A stretch of 64,000 bases of DNA from Haematococcus lacustris (GCA_030144725.1 JASKMD010000008.1:4467056-4531055); one strand, 5' to 3'; positions 43,504 to 57,382 are shown, counted from the first letter of the stretch. Program-made: numbers and translations. Notes: generated by a model not told the origin, from the letters alone.

Positions 43504-44190
43504 TCAGTAGGCACGCATGGCCTCAGTAGGCACCACCCCACCCTGGCCCTGTTCTTGACCCTCTAGCCAGGTCACCACCTTCCCCTGCACACTCCTCGCC
43601 ACCCAGCTGCGCTGACGCTCAGTCCAGGCTGGACTGCCATCCGCGGGCAGCCACAAGCGGCGCTGGTGCTCGTATGAGCCAGCGATGACCCTGGCTCCAG
43701 CCAGAGCCACCGCTTGCTCAACCCTGCGCTTGAACAGCTCGGTGAGGCTGTTGGCGAAGTTGGTCTGCAGCTTGGTGCCCACATCGTCCACGGTGTTGCA
43801 GTCGTGCTCATAGCGGGGTACAGCTTTGAGGCGGGCGTGGAGACCCGGGTACAAGGCCAACACATCCTCCACAGCTGCGCTGGGCTGAGAGGAGCGCTTT
43901 CTGGGAGGCAGTCCGCGGATGAGCTGCAGGTACATGTTGCGGTCCGCCAGGTTCGGGATGAAGGCGTCCTCAGCTGGGATGTCCTCGAAGACCTCCTGCC
44001 CGTCAGGAAGCCCCCTGAGCCGCGTGAACCAGGACCGCACTGCGAGGCCCAGTAGCAAGCTCCCGAGCAGCGCTCTCATGCTGCAGGCCTCCACCCAAGC
44101 CTCGAGTTGCGTGACGACCCGCGCCTCGACCACTTCGGACGGCACGACCGCTCCCGCCTCTAACCCAGCAGCGCACACACCCCTCATCAC
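43504..44190 (-). CDS. Unidentified protein, 228 residues
   Basis: An open frame on the minus strand has protein-like composition: a hydrophobic helix near the start (MRALLGSLLLGLAVRSWFTR), then DGQEVFEDIPAEDAFIPNLA, LQLIRGLPPRKRSS, a segment with CNTVDDVGTKLQTNFANSLT, and YEHQRRLWLPADGSPAWTER. I recognise no family. The start of this frame overlaps the stop of the next ORF upstream (44187), so the two may be exons of one gene; I found no phase-consistent splice. It lies next to the repeat island, so an element-derived protein is possible. Confidence 0.5.
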   Translation of the reverse strand: MMRGVCAAGLEAGAVVPSEVVEARVVTQLEAWVEACSMRALLGSLLLGLAVRSWFTRLRGLPDGQEVFEDIPAEDAFIPNLADRNMYLQLIRGLPPRKRSSQPSAAVEDVLALYPGLHARLKAVPRYEHDCNTVDDVGTKLQTNFANSLTELFKRRVEQAVALAGARVIAGSYEHQRRLWLPADGSPAWTERQRSWVARSVQGKVVTWLEGQEQGQGGVVPTEAMRAY

Positions 44191-44372
44191 TCCTCATGCC
44201 GTTTGGCCTTCTTCGCATGCCATGTGTTATTGTCGTGTCGGTCCCTGTGCGCTTCACCGCTGGCCTTCTTGTTCTTCTGCGCCTGGCTTGGCTCTGGCTG
44301 AGCCTCGAGCTCGCGGTCAATTTCAATGTCCGAGGCATTACGATTACGTTTACGCTGCCTGTTTCGATCCAT
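44187..44372 (-). CDS. Small basic/acidic ORF, possibly first exon of the 43504-44190 gene
   Basis: The 61-residue frame is MDRNRQRKRNRNASDIEIDR, then acidic and Lys-rich sequence, ending KKAKRHEE. The basic start could be a nuclear localisation signal. It is divergent from BMS1 with 239 bases between starts. It has no homologue I know. Confidence 0.35.
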   Translation of the reverse strand: MDRNRQRKRNRNASDIEIDRELEAQPEPSQAQKNKKASGEAHRDRHDNNTWHAKKAKRHEE

Positions 44373-44557
44373 CCTCTACCAATCTCTACAGCGACATATC
44401 AATGCTGTGTTAAACGCCAGTGTACTTACGCCGGTTCTAAGCAATTAGCCACCAACCACCAATAAAATGAGTACCACCATGTAACTTCAAAGTAACTTCA
44501 CCATGTAACTTCAATGGTTCAACCTATGAATTCAATGTTCACCAGCATACAGCAAGC

Positions 44558-44589
44558 GCATTTGAGCATTTGAGCATTTGAGCATTTGA
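44558..44589. repeat. Four tandem GCATTTGA units upstream of BMS1
   Basis: Perfect 8-bp repeats end 22 bases before the BMS1 start codon. They would lie in the 5' UTR or core promoter. Confidence 0.8.
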
Positions 44590-44611
44590 GGCCATCAGGG
44601 CCGCCAGGCTG

Positions 44612-46048
44612 ATGAGTGGAAAAGGTCACCGCGTGAAGAAGGCAGGGCGAAAGGTCGAGAAGCGCAAAACAGCGGAGCAGAAGAAAAAGGGCGTGCTCGA
44701 GGATGCTCAGGCTCGGAAGCAGAACCCGCGGGCCTTTGCCTTCCAGTCAGCTAATGTCGCCAAGGGGCAAAAGGCTCGCACAGCAGAGCGTGAGCAGCGA
44801 CGCTTGCATGGTAAGGCTGACCTTGGACACGGGCAGGGCGTGCCGTGCACCTGCCTGCATTCATATGGAATGCATTGCTATGTCGTGCAGCGCCCATGCT
44901 GGAGCGTGTTGGAGAGGAAGCGCCACCCTTGGTAGTGCTGGTGCAAGGCCCTCCACAGGTGCTGAAGCAGTTGGCAGCTGGTCAGCTGTGTGAGCTGTAC
45001 ACCATCAGAGAGGCTGCAACTGAGACATTTGCTAGGCCGCCTGTTGCATGGGCACGCGTGCTGTAAGCAATGCTCCCCTAGCACCACTTAGCCAAGTAGA
45101 TGTCAAGGAGCTGGCAGCAGGCAGCAAACCACCTCCATGGCACCATCTTGTAAGGTGATAAGGCATATGCTTACAAACAGAGTCATCGTCAAGGTCTTGT
45201 GGTTTATGATGGCTACACCCCAGGCAGGTTTGGTAGCGCGAAGGCACCGTCAGAAGCGGGGGAGAAGGGCCCAACGGCACTGCTAAGAGGTTGTTGGCCC
45301 CGCATCTATTGCTGAGTAGGTGGGCAAGAGCACGCTCATCCGCTGCCTGGTCAAGCACTTCACGCGTCAGAATGTATCCGAAGTGCTCGGCCTCATCACC
45401 ATGGTGGCAGGTGCGGGCCCATTTGTTGCCTGCTGGTGGTGGGCTAGCAGCCTGGCAGCAAGTGTGGGAAGCTAATGCAGCAGCAGCAGCAGGCAGATGA
45501 AGCTAGGGCAGTAGGCAGGCAGCGTGGGCAGGCAAGCAGGACATGGAGACAAAGGGCAGGCAAAGATGACAGTGGCTGTCAGGCAGGTGAGAGTGCCAAC
45601 GACAGGGTTTGCTACAGGCTAGTTGAGCTAACAGAGTATGGCTACCAGTTTTAGGAGGCAGCAGCCTCGCTCTGCAGGTGGTTAGGGCAACAAGCCACCT
45701 GCCCTTGCCCTTGCCCTCCTCTTGGAATGCCGCATGCTCGCTTATTCAGCCCCTATTACCACTGCCCTGCTGCCAGCCTGCCACCCACCACCCCCGTCTT
45801 CCCCTATGCCCTCACTGCTGGAGCAACTCCAGGTGGTGGTGCAGGCAAGGGTGAGGCAAAGGTCAGGTGTAGGGTCAACTCTCACTCTAGCCCTGCCGGT
45901 GGTGGTGCAGGCAAGAAGCGGCGCATCACCTTCATTGAGTGCCCTCAGGACTTGCATGGCATGCTGGATGCCGCAAAGTATGCCGACCTGGTGCTTCTCC
46001 TGGTGGGTGACAGCCTGGGGCCAGGGGATTGATAAGGAGGGGGAGAGG

Positions 46049-46080
<32 letters not shown>

Positions 46081-49000
46081 AGGACAGGGTGTGGCGTGGA
46101 CAGGGGCAGGGGAAGCTACACCACTCCTCAGCTGCCTTGCTGCCACTGACTGCTTCGTTGCACGCCACCTGGCTGCAGATTGATGGCAGCTATGGGTTTG
46201 AAATGGAGACGTTTGAGTTTCTGAACCTACTCCAGGTGGACACAGGCACAGTAGCTGCTGCCTTTTGCCGCTGACACTGTCCTATGCAGAGGGCGGCAAT
46301 GGAAATAGTTTTGTTTGCTGCCTTCTGTCGCTGTTAAGGCTGGTGCACCTCGTGCTGTCAGGTGCATGGCTTCCCCAAGGTCATGGGGGTGTTGACGCAC
46401 CTGGACAACTTTCAGGACCAGAAGGCTCTCAAACGCACCAAGAAGAAGCTCAAAGTGTGTGCACACCCCTAATCCTGCCCAACTCACCCTGACCCTGCCA
46501 AAAGCAGCCTGACCTGACCCTGACCCTGGGCCTCCAACACTCTAGGTGCATGCATGCCCTTTTGCACTGCCTCAGGCCCGGTTCTGGACTGAAATCTATG
46601 ACGGAGCCAAGCTGTTCTACCTAAGCGGCATCCAACATGGTACCCTCCCACCCCTGCCTCCTATTCTTCATGGCCACACGTCCGGCTCATGCTCCAGCCC
46701 CAACCTCAGCCCAGCCTTAGATTCAACCCATCATCGACACAGCCAGAGTCATGACTGCAACGCACAGGACTTCATGCAGTTGCCTACCCTGCCTGGCTTC
46801 CCTGCACAGCTCTTTTCGCACTCCCTCCCCACTCTAGCTGCCTGCTCCCTTGTCCTGGCAAGCTGCTCTCCACTCGCCCTCCCACAGCCTTCATGCTCAA
46901 CTCTCCTGTCCCACTTGCCGCCCCCCGCTCCCTGCTTGCCTCCAGGGAAGTACTTGAAGCGGGAGGTGCTGAACCTTGCCCGCTTCATCAGCGTGATGAA
47001 GACGCGGCCACTCACCTGGCGCCTGGCCCACCCTTATGTCATTGCTGATAGGATGGAGGTCAGCTGGGAGGGGGGGGAGTGCGAGAAGCAGCATGGAGGG
47101 CAGGAAGGCGGAAGACAAGCAGGTGTTGGAAAGTAGAGGATGGAGAAGGGGAGGCATCAATGGCAGCCACTAAGTTGTGCCTCTTGGTGCCGCCACTACT
47201 GCTGCCTCCGCTGCCGCGTTGCCGGCGGTTCACACTTCAAGCGCGCGGTGTGTTCGCCATTGCAGGACATCACACCGCGGGAACGAGTGAGAGTGCAGCC
47301 TAAGTGCGACCGCGAGGTGGTACTGTACGGATACTTGCGGGGCGCGAACCTGAAGGCCGGGGCGCGCGTTCACCTCGCGGGAGTAGGCGATTTCAACCTG
47401 CAGGTCAGGCCAGCAGGCCGGGAGGGCAGCGGGAGAGGCCCAGCAGGACGGAAGGGCAGTGGGTGAGGGCCAGCAGGTCGGGAGGGCAGCGGGTTTGTAG
47501 GTGTCAGTTTGCAAGCGGGGGGAAGGGTGGGCTGAAAGACAGGGTTCGAGTCTGTACAGGCTTCGATGGACACCATGCATCTGACAAGGCGAGGGGGAGG
47601 ACACGCTGGGGTAGTGTCAGGCTGGCTCACTGCTGCTACAGCTGCATGTCCTGGACTACTAGCTTCTAGCTTGCCCCTTAACCTGGTGAGCTTCTGCTGT
47701 CTGCCTTGGCAGCTGCCACCAAGTACACTGGCTGCCCCGGCTACTGCTGCCGCTGAGCCCCACACCTAGTTCTGCACCCGTGGCAATGGCACAGCAGTGC
47801 ACAGCAGCATAGCCGCTCACCAGCTGTTTTCCCTTGCGGCCACAGGAGCTGGACATGCTGCCCGACCCGTGCGCTCTCCCCGACTCTCAGCGCAAGAAGG
47901 GTCTGAATGACAAGGAGCGGCTGCTGTAGGTGATGGTGGGGATGAGAGATGATGGGAGGGTTGGGTGTGGCAGGCTGGGGCAGGGTCAAAGGAAGAGCGT
48001 AGGGGGAGGTGAAGGGTATGAGCCAGGAAAGCCGGGGTTGACATAACCTGTAAATGCTGGGCGCCACTATGCTCTATACAGGTACGCGCCAATGTCAGAC
48101 GTCGGTGGAATGCTGTATGACAAGGATGCCGTGTACATCGACATCCCTGACTGGAAGGTGCCCCCCTCCACCCCTCCTGCCCTCCTCCCCTCCTCCCCTC
48201 CTGCCACCCACCCCCCTCCTCTTCTCCTCCCCTCCTCCCCCTACCGCCCTGGTGCCATCCTGCTCTCCTCTGCTCTCCTCTCCGTCCTCCCCTTCTTACC
48301 CATCTTCATCATCACAGCCATGACCCTGTGCCGCATTGTCACCCCTGGCCTAAACCATTCAAAGTGGCGCAAGTTGTGGCGGCTACTGCTGCTGTCACAC
48401 GCAGGTGCAGTACAGCCATGCAGGGGGGGCAGCAGCCAACGGCCCGGGACTGGGTGAAGCAGCCACAGAAGGCGAAGCCATGGTGCGGGGGAGGGGGCAG
48501 CAGCAGGGGAGGGGGTCCAGCAAGATAGCTGGGAAGGGACAAGAAGCAGGGGTCCTGATGTGAGCCAGGCCTGTAAGATGACAGGTATGGCACCACAGTG
48601 TGTGAAGTGAGGTGAGCGTGGGAGTATGGTGCTGCAGGTGGCAGTGACAACAGCGGTGTCATGGCGGCAATTGTGCAGTTGCCTATGTCTGGCCTGTGTC
48701 CTGCGTGTAATACTGACACCAGCTGGCTGCTGGCTGCAGGTGCGAGGGCTGCAAGCCGCCAGTGTGGCTGTGGACGAAGCCATGGCAGCATCACACATTC
48801 GCTTGTTCCAGGTGGGTGTAAGTGACCCAGCACTTAACTCATCTCCGTGGCCATCGCTGTTGATTGTTGTTGTCAGTGGCTGTGACAGCAACAGACAACC
48901 CTCAGTCCTCCTACTGTAAGGACGGGTTCAAGCAGCAGATATCCGACATAGCTGCATGGCCTTGCGTGGGTCACAAACTTGCGCCGGCAAGTCGCAAGTG

Positions 49001-52000
49001 TCGTGGCTGTCTAGTCCAACCCTGCCCCACCCCCTGCCGATTTCTCTAGGGAGGCAAAGCTATCAGCGCAAGCGATGCGGCTCTTATGGCTCGCGCGAAA
49101 GCCGCAAAGGCTTCAAATGAAGAAAGCGAAGGCGGGGAAAGCAGCGACAGCGGCGACTCGCTTGCGTCTGAAGACCTCGACGCAGACGATGACGGCAGCG
49201 AATGGTCAGAGGACAACTGCGATGAGGGAGACCTCAGCCCACAGGACAAACCTCGGGACAGAGTACAAAATGAGGCAGTCAAACCAGAGCGGTTGCGGCG
49301 TCCCGCGGTCTTTGGCAAAAGCTATGCGGCCGGCAAGGCAGGAGCGAGCGGCCAGCCCGACGACAGCGACGACGAAGATGGACACACCGCCGATCAACAA
49401 GTCGCAGGGAATTCCTCTGCCAGTGAGGATGCCAGCGACGACGATGAATCAGACGAAGGTGCGAAGTGTCGGTCGGTCGGTTGCGAGGCAAATAGGCCGC
49501 TGGGACACGCACTGCCACGCTAGCCGCGCTATTACTCATAAACCCTAGCGCCGTCATCGTACCTAGCGAGGAGACTGCGGACAGTGCGTAAAACACGCCC
49601 TAATAGGTGAACATACCATGGCGCCTGTGCTGTACGTGCATCATGCTGCCCTATCCACTGCCCTCCCGCTTTGTGCCCTGCTGTGCCATTGCCACATTGC
49701 CCTGTCCCTATGCCAGCGCAGGCATGGGGGGAGCCGCACGCTGGAAGCAAGGGCTACTTGACCGAGCCGGGGCAGTGTTCGCAGCCCGATCAGTGGACCT
49801 CAGCGCATATGTGTACGGCCCTCCTGGAGAGGCAACCCAGGTGCGGCTAGAGCATCCAGGAGGCACTGTTGCCCTACTGGCCTGCCTGCAGCTCCAACTG
49901 CCAGCTTGGCCGTATTGCTGCTGCCACCTTGCCAGCTGACTGCACCAGCAGCTGTGCCCAGCCTGTACTGCACTGGAAGGCTGCTGCCTGAGTAGGAGCT
50001 CCCAGGCGTTTGCGATGCTGCAGCTGCTGCATGGCTGCCGTGTAGGATGGTGGCACAGCAGTGGGCGGGGGCCTCAGACACCCTGAGGACCAGGACACCG
50101 AGGAGGGTGGGGAGGAGGAGGAGGACGAGGACTTTTTCCAGCCACGCAAGCCGCGTGATGAGGTGGCCGCCGTTAATGACCTGGCTGCAGATGATGGTGG
50201 GTGCTGGGTGCTCATGACAGGGCAGGTTGCGGCCAGCAACAGGGTGCCTATGCCTGGAGCGTGTAGGCCTGAAGGCAAAGGGGCGGTGGCATCTGGACGG
50301 GGCTTCGCTTCACCCCTGCCCTGTCTGTCCCACTGGCTTACCCAGCTAGGCCTGAACTACCACTGTGACTTCAAGCCACGTCTGGGCAGGCATGCCTGTC
50401 ACTGCCATGGCTCGACCTTGCCCTGCCCTGCTTTGCCCTGCCCTGCTTTGCTTGCGTTGCGCAGCCCTGGACAGCAGCCGGGTGCTGCTCCCGCCCACTC
50501 TGCTGTCACACTGGGAGCAGCCGGAGGCCGTGCAGGGGCTGCGCAACCGCTTCGTGACAGGGGATTGGGCACAGGGACAGCAGCGCAGCGGGGCCAGGCC
50601 GCAGGAGGTGCGAAGAAGGGCCAGGGCCTGGGAAAGGTGCCATGTAGTGCAGGTGGAGCAGGTGGGGAGGGGAGGTAGAGGGGCTCGACAGCAAGGCTTG
50701 CAGCAACACTGTAGTGCTACTAGCGGGAGGGGGGGGGGGAGGGGGAGGGGGAGGAACCCAGCTGCCAGCTCAATGGCTGTTTCCTTGCTGGCTTGCCATG
50801 CAGGACGCTGGGGAGGGTGAGGAGGATGGGGAGGGGAGTGACGAGGTGTTTGGTGATGTTGAGGACATGGAGACGGGAGCCCGCTTCACACCCAGAGGTA
50901 TGACCCCTGTCTGGCTCCTGGCTCCTGTTGCATTTGCAATGTTTAGATGTTTATCGACTATTGGATGTATGGGTGTTCTTGTGCCTGTGACATGTTTAGT
51001 TGTTGTGCTGCACACGCCTGCCACGCCCGGTGCTGCGCAGACACAGGCGGAGACGAGGTGTTGGCCGCAGCCCAGAACGCCATCTTGCTGTCCCAGGCCG
51101 AAGAGCTGCGGCAGAAACGGGCTGCGAAGAAGGCTGCCTTTGATGCGCAGTACGACGCCAAAGGTGCCAAAGGCGTGTTCGTCGATGGCGCAGCCAACGG
51201 CACCTCTGGGGCTGGCGATGCTGATGGCAGCGACGGCGAAGAAGGCGAACGGCCAGCGGACGGGTCGTCTGGCGATCGAACCGCCAAGGGCCGCGGTCCT
51301 GCGGACCAGGCCAAGGAGGAAACCTACTACGACGCCGTAAAGCGCGAGATGGTGGCGAAGGCAGCGGCCACGCGCAGCGCTCTGGATGCTCTGGACCCCG
51401 CGTCCCGCAAGCTGCTGGAGGGACTGCGGCCAGGCAGCTACGTGCGCATGCGCTTCACAGGTGCCACTTCGTTCTCACACCACATACCAGGGTGGCTGAA
51501 TGGCTGAAACCCTGAATGACTTACCGCACCTGCTCAACAGCAGAACCGTGCTATCAGTCACACACTCTTGCCCGTAGGCTCCCCTGTAAGGCCAGCAGGG
51601 AACCAGGCCTGAAGCCTTACGCTCCTCACAGCCCTGGCACCACCACACAGGTTGCTGCCACCACCCTGTCACATTGCCCCTCCCTCCCTTGAGCACCCTT
51701 GGACCTAGCCCTTGAGCATAGCCCTTGCTCCCTCTTTGCCCCCCCTCAAAGGTAGTGGCCCCTTGCTCCCTCCTTGCTCACCTTTTTTAGCCCTCCTCCC
51801 CACTGCATGGACACCTTGGACCCATGACAGTCGCACGTGACCCGTGACACCTTGGACATGTGACATGCTGTACCACACCGTGACACGCTCCACCACCTGC
51901 CATGGCCTGGGGCCTGGCTGGGCTCCCCTCCCCCTCCCACTGCCTTCCTCCTCCACTCTCTTTCCCCCTGCCTGTCACCCAGGCATGCCTTGTGAGCTGG

Positions 52001-55000
52001 TGATGCACCACGACCCACGCACGCCCCTGCTGGTGGGGGGCCTGGGGCAGAACGAGGACAAGATGGGCATGATGAAGCTGCGCTTCAAGCGCCATAGGTG
52101 AGCTGCAGCCGCGCACCCTGAACACGCCAGGTAGCTAAGGCCATTACACAGCCTTGTCTTTCTCCTCCAGATGGCTTGAAGCCTGCAAGGCTGGGCAGGC
52201 GGCCCGGAGTGGCATATGGAGTCAGCATGGTAGGGTGGCTATCAGGAGCATGCCTGCAGTGACAGGCAAGCAGCCAGGCGCACATGGAGTCAGAGCATGG
52301 TGAAGTGACTGGGGAGGAGCTGGGCTATGGCTGGACCATCACTCTTGGTCCTGCTGCCAAACACAGTGCTGAGCCAGGCTGCAGCTCTCAGGGGCCCAGG
52401 GCACATGTTCACCAGTCAGGCCTCTGCACCCACTTTCATGTGCCCACTGAGGCAGGTGTAGCTTGCCTCATGTCGACGATGTTGCTGCTGCCTGCCCCTG
52501 GTAGGCCTTGATCACACCTCCTGGCCCCTTTTTCACTCATCACTCATCACTCATCATTCCTTTTCTCACTCATCATCACACTGTGATTACGGCCACAGAT
52601 GGTTCCCTAAGATCCTGAAGACACGAGACCCCCTGGTGTTCAGCATGGGCTGGCGCCGCTTCCAGTCCCTGCCGGTGTATGCCCTGGAGGACCACAACAG
52701 GCGGCTACGAGCCATCAAGTACGGGCAGGCCAGGCAGCATGCTAGCCGCCCCCAGAGTACTTATCATGCTCCCAGCCATATGCAATCACCTTGTCACGCG
52801 GTCTATGATCTATTGCCAAAGGCTGCTTGGTATTGCCCTGTGACCTGGGCTTCAGCGTGCACCCAGCCTTATGCAAGCACCTGACCTGTGTCACGCCGCC
52901 TAGGGGCCTGTTGCAAAAGGCAGTGTTGTGATTCTCTGTGACCTGGGCTTCAGCCCAGCCTAGTCCTCTCTGCTAATGCAGGTACACCCCTGAGCACATG
53001 CACTGCATGGCAGCAGTTTACGGTCCCTTGGCACCGCAGAACACAGGTGCGCTCCCCCCTGGGCTGGCCTGCACAAGGCAGGGGGCCCTTGGCCAGGGGC
53101 AGGGGCTATGGGCCTGGGGCGGGGCCAAGGGCACAACACCCTCGCTACCTTACCCCTTCCTCAGCTTTGTTGTCACTCCCTCGCTCTGGTACCCTTTCTG
53201 ACTCACTCTCCCTTATCCTACACAAATGCTTGTCTACTTTTAGCAACCAAGTGCCCAAAGCTAGACAGGTCTCTGTGCCATCCCTCACTCAGCACCCACC
53301 CACTGGCTGCCAGACCCTCACTCCCACCGCCACAGCCACCCCTGCCCTGCCACCCCTCCTGGTGCTCCTGGTGCCTTGTCAGGGGTGGTGGCCATCCAGA
53401 ATACGAGCTCCAGCGTGGCTGGCTGGCGGGTCAGCGGCACTGGGGTGGTCCTGGAGCTGGACGCTGACCTGCGCGTCGTCAAGAAGCTGAAGCTGGTGGG
53501 CCGGCCCGTCAAGGTCAGCCACCACACCGCCTTCATTCAGGGCATGTTCAACTCCCAGCTGGAGGCCGCCAAGTTTGAAGGTGGGGACAGGGCGAAAGGG
53601 AGGCAGGCAGGCTGAGGAGGAGGGTGGGTGGGATGACAGGTAGGAAGGCAGGTTGGGCAGGATGAGAGGGATGGGCACATGGGCTGGGTGGGGCAGGTTA
53701 ACTGGGGAGAGAAGGCTCATCAGTTGCTTCCAGCCTGTTTTGTCCACATGCCAGGCAGCCTGCATATGGCCGTGATGCATCAGGTTGGGGTCGTCCAAGG
53801 GGTGGAGGCTGGCTTGCAGTTGTTTTGCTCAGGCTACCTGCTGCATGTGGCCTGACGCTGCTCAGCAGTAGCACCTGAGTAGCCTGCCTGGCCGCTGTGT
53901 TGGATGCTGGCGTCAGGGGCGGCGGTGCGGACGGTGTCTGGCATCCGTGGCACAATCAAGAAGGCCATGCGGGCGGGGGGCAACCACAAGCTGCGCGAGG
54001 GCGATTTCAGAGCCAGCTTCGAGGATAAAATCCTGATGTGAGATGTCCTCTCCCCTCTCCCTTACAATTCCCACCTCTCTCTTCTCCCTGCTCTCCCCTC
54101 CTCTTTCTTCCTTCCCTCTAACTCTCATCTCACTCCTCTTTTGTCTCTGCTGCTTGACTGGTTGCCTTATCAGCAGCGCTGCTGCTCCTGCCCCTACCTT
54201 ACCTGCTTGATTTACTGCTGCCATACGTAATGTTGGAGAGGAGTGGTGTTGGCGGCAGGTCGGACCTGGTGTTCCTGCGGGCGTGGGCGGCAGTGGAGCT
54301 GCCGCGCTTCCACAACCCAGTCACCAACCTGCTGGCAGCGCAGGTCAGTGCCTGGTCCTGATCCAACCCAGCCCAGCCCAACCGGACCCGACCTGACCTG
54401 ACCTGACCCGACCATGCCCTATCCTACTATACCACCCAGAGTGGACCCAGCTCTATCCACCCCCATGCACACTGCTTGGGCTGACTTGTAGGACCGAGTG
54501 GCCCGTGATCTGAAGCCGGCCAAGAAGAAGGCGCTGAAGGCAGCCGGCCTCCCTCTACCCCAGCCCTCTACTGCTGCCGCCCTCCCGCCCTCCGCCCCTT
54601 CCAACCCCTCTGAGGCTCAGGCGCTGCTGGCTAGACCCTTGGTGGCCCAAGATCAAGGTAGATCACCGCAAGCAGCGGGTCCAAGGCACTGCTTGGGCCC
54701 TGGCTGCCGGGGTCTCCCCCTGCATGTTTATCCAGCAGCCCCAGGGCCTCTATGCTGGCCAGTCTTGTAGATCACCATCATCACTGTCATCACCACAACT
54801 GGCATGTCCTTAGCTTGAACCTTAGGAATGGCCCACGTCCTGCTCTCGCAATCTTTGAAGCTCTCATCCCTGTTTCAAACCCTCGATCTGCCCTCAGTGC
54901 CCCTTCCCCTGGCTGCGCACTGCACTGTGTGAATACAAGGCTGAGGAAACATTGGCAGGTGCATGCGGCAGGCACATAGCCAAAACTGAGTCCCTGCCCC

Positions 55001-57382
55001 CTACCTTACTGCTACCTGGCTGCCGCTAGAGGCGGAGGCGCACCTGCTGCCACCTGCCCCACTGCCTAACCTATGGAGGGGGAGGAGGAGCCGGTTGCCC
55101 TGCCCACTGCAGCAGCCCTACCTAGCCATTCAGAGCCAGGATGCATGGCCAGGCATAGGGCACAGGCAGCCAGGGACAAGTGCTTAGGGCCTTCTGGCCA
55201 AGCTGAATCACTTGCTTGCCCCAACCCTCAAACTGACCCCTGTGCACCCAGTGCGCTGTAGCCCTAGGTTTACCTGTGATGCCAATGGACGTACACTGTG
55301 CTGTGCATTTTGCCTGTGGTGGGTGCAGGCAGACACGCCCTGGATCGAGGACATGGACCCGGCCCCCTCTCAAACTTCCAGCCCGCAGCTCGTTTCTCAG
55401 GCGCACAGCCAGGGCGCGTGTTCAAGCTCGGCTCGCAGGGCCTGGGGTACTACCCTGACAGTGGGCTCGACAAGGATGGCCGGGCAGCAGGTGACAGGGC
55501 AAGGAAGGTGCAAGGCACGGAGGGCATGTGAGAGCCCGGCACATTTGAGAGCCCGGCACGGAGGGCATGTGCAGGATTGTGCCCATGCTGGCCTCCCAGC
55601 CCACCTGCCGGCCTGCTTGCCTGCCAGGTTGCTTTAGCTTGCCATCTCGCCTGGGCCCACTGCCCTCACCCCACCCAGCCCCTCCCTGCCTCCCCTCACC
55701 CCTCACCCCCTCATCCCCTCTTGCTCTGTGCCTGTTGCAGGCCCCACTCACACCACCCTCCTCCCTGCCCCCGGACCCGTCCACTCCAGTGCCCCAGGCA
55801 GCAGTGGCGGGGCCCCCCCTGCCGCTGGTGCTGCTGGCTGGCTGGGCATGCGCACTACGGGGGAGTTGCGGCGGGCAGTGGGCCAGGGCGCCCCCCGCCA
55901 GCCAGACTCCCTGTACCGCGACATCGTCCGGGCGCCACGACAGTTCAATCCCCTCAAGATCCCCAAGACCCTGCAGGTCAGCGTCAAGCTCGCGCGGGGC
56001 GGGGCGGGGTGTGGGTGTTTTGGCTGCAGATGGGAATTTGCCTCTCAGTGGCACATCCCTTCTACCCCCTTAGGGGTGCACCTGGTGCTGCTGGTTTGCA
56101 AGGCAGCCCCCCTTTGACCCCTTCCTTGTGGCCACAGTGGGCCAGGGGTGTGCTCTGGGCCCCTCCCTCATCATGCCCCCTGCCCCCTGCTGCTCCCCCT
56201 GCAGGCTGCTCTGCCATTCAAGACCAAGCCCAAGGTTATGGTGGCGCGGCCTAAGAATGGCCGCAAGACACTGGACCAGAAGCGTGCGGTGGTGTTGGAG
56301 CCTGGGGTAAGGAGAGAGGGCGGGGGGGTGGCGGGGCAGCTGGGCCAGTGATAGCAGGAGGGGCGATGGGGCACGATGAGGGCAGCGGGGCCAGCACGGG
56401 CAGGGGCAGCATTAAGGGTGTTGCAAGTAGATGATGCCGGGGGTTCAGGCGAGCAGCAGGGTGCTCGGTATGAGGATGCTGCCTTGCCAGTGGCTGGCCT
56501 CAGAGCATGGCCTGGCCATTTACACCTGTCAGCAAGGCTCGACATCTGGGCATGCAGCTTTAGGTCTGGTGGACCCTGTTAAAGAGCCAATGCATCACCT
56601 GCCTGCCATGCTGCACAGGAGCGCAAGGCCGTGACGCTGTTGCAGCAGCTGCAGACCATCCGCAATGAGAAAGCCGCCAAGCGGCGTGAGCAGCAGGTCA
56701 GGCTGAGAGGCGCCTAGTCGGCTGATAGCTGCCCCTTCCCTCTCCTTGCTCCTACACTTCTTCATCCTGGCCCCTCCCTCCTCCCCAGCCCCCCTTAAAA
56801 GACTGCCCTGCTCCCTCCACCTTCACCTTTCAAAACCCATCTTCTTTTTACCCCCCTCCTGCCACAACGACTGCCGCATTGTGTGGCATTGTGCACTGTG
56901 CATGTGACGACCCAATGGCACTGCAACGGTGCCATCTCTAATGACCCTAGATTGCCATCAACCGTGAGCGAGCCCTGCAAGGTCTTGACCTGGCCCTGCT
57001 GCTGACCCTGGCTGCAGGCACGCAAGAGCGGTGAGCGTGCCAAGAAGCAGGAGATTGAGGCCAGCTGGCGAGGCAAGCTGAACAAGGAAAGGCGCAAGGA
57101 CAGGTGCGGCAACTAGTCAAGCACGGCTCTGGGTAGGGTAGAGCGTGCATGTCATACTCTGGGCTGATGCGGGCTGTGGAAGATTGGCCGGGTTTGCTGG
57201 AAGGTGTTTTTGGTGGCGAGGTCTCGGACATGGGCTTATGGTATTGGGCAAGCAGGTTTAACGCCCTGCCCGCTTGCAGGTACCGAGAACAGGGCAAGGA
57301 GCAGAAGCGACGTGACATGGAAGCGGAAGGGGGTGGCCGAGCGGCCAAGAAGGCGCGGCGCAACAGCCGTGCCGTTGGATAA
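44612..57382 (+). CDS. BMS1: Ribosome biogenesis GTPase BMS1
   Basis: BMS1 is the nucleolar GTPase that works with RCL1 in 40S subunit assembly. It begins [20 protein letters not shown]. Early exons are 44612-44810, 44891-44958, 45320-45410, 45911-46002, 46179-46235, 46362-46454, 46576-46639, 46946-47058 and 47265-47403. The Walker A loop GPPQVGKSTLI is made by joining exons at 44958/45320. Further GTPase parts are [39 protein letters not shown] and GVLTHLDNF. The AARP2CN-type part gives [20 protein letters not shown]. Long acidic exons follow. The C-terminal region reads [65 protein letters not shown] and [20 protein letters not shown], ending in a Lys/Arg-rich tail to TAA at 57380-57382. 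All are BMS1 hallmarks. An extra block with [15 protein letters not shown] sits in frame before the C-terminal RAPRQFNPL motif. Confidence 0.95.
46049..46080. repeat. CTG microsatellite in a BMS1 intron
   Basis: About ten perfect CTG triplets lie between exons ending at 46002 and starting at 46179. Confidence 0.9.
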
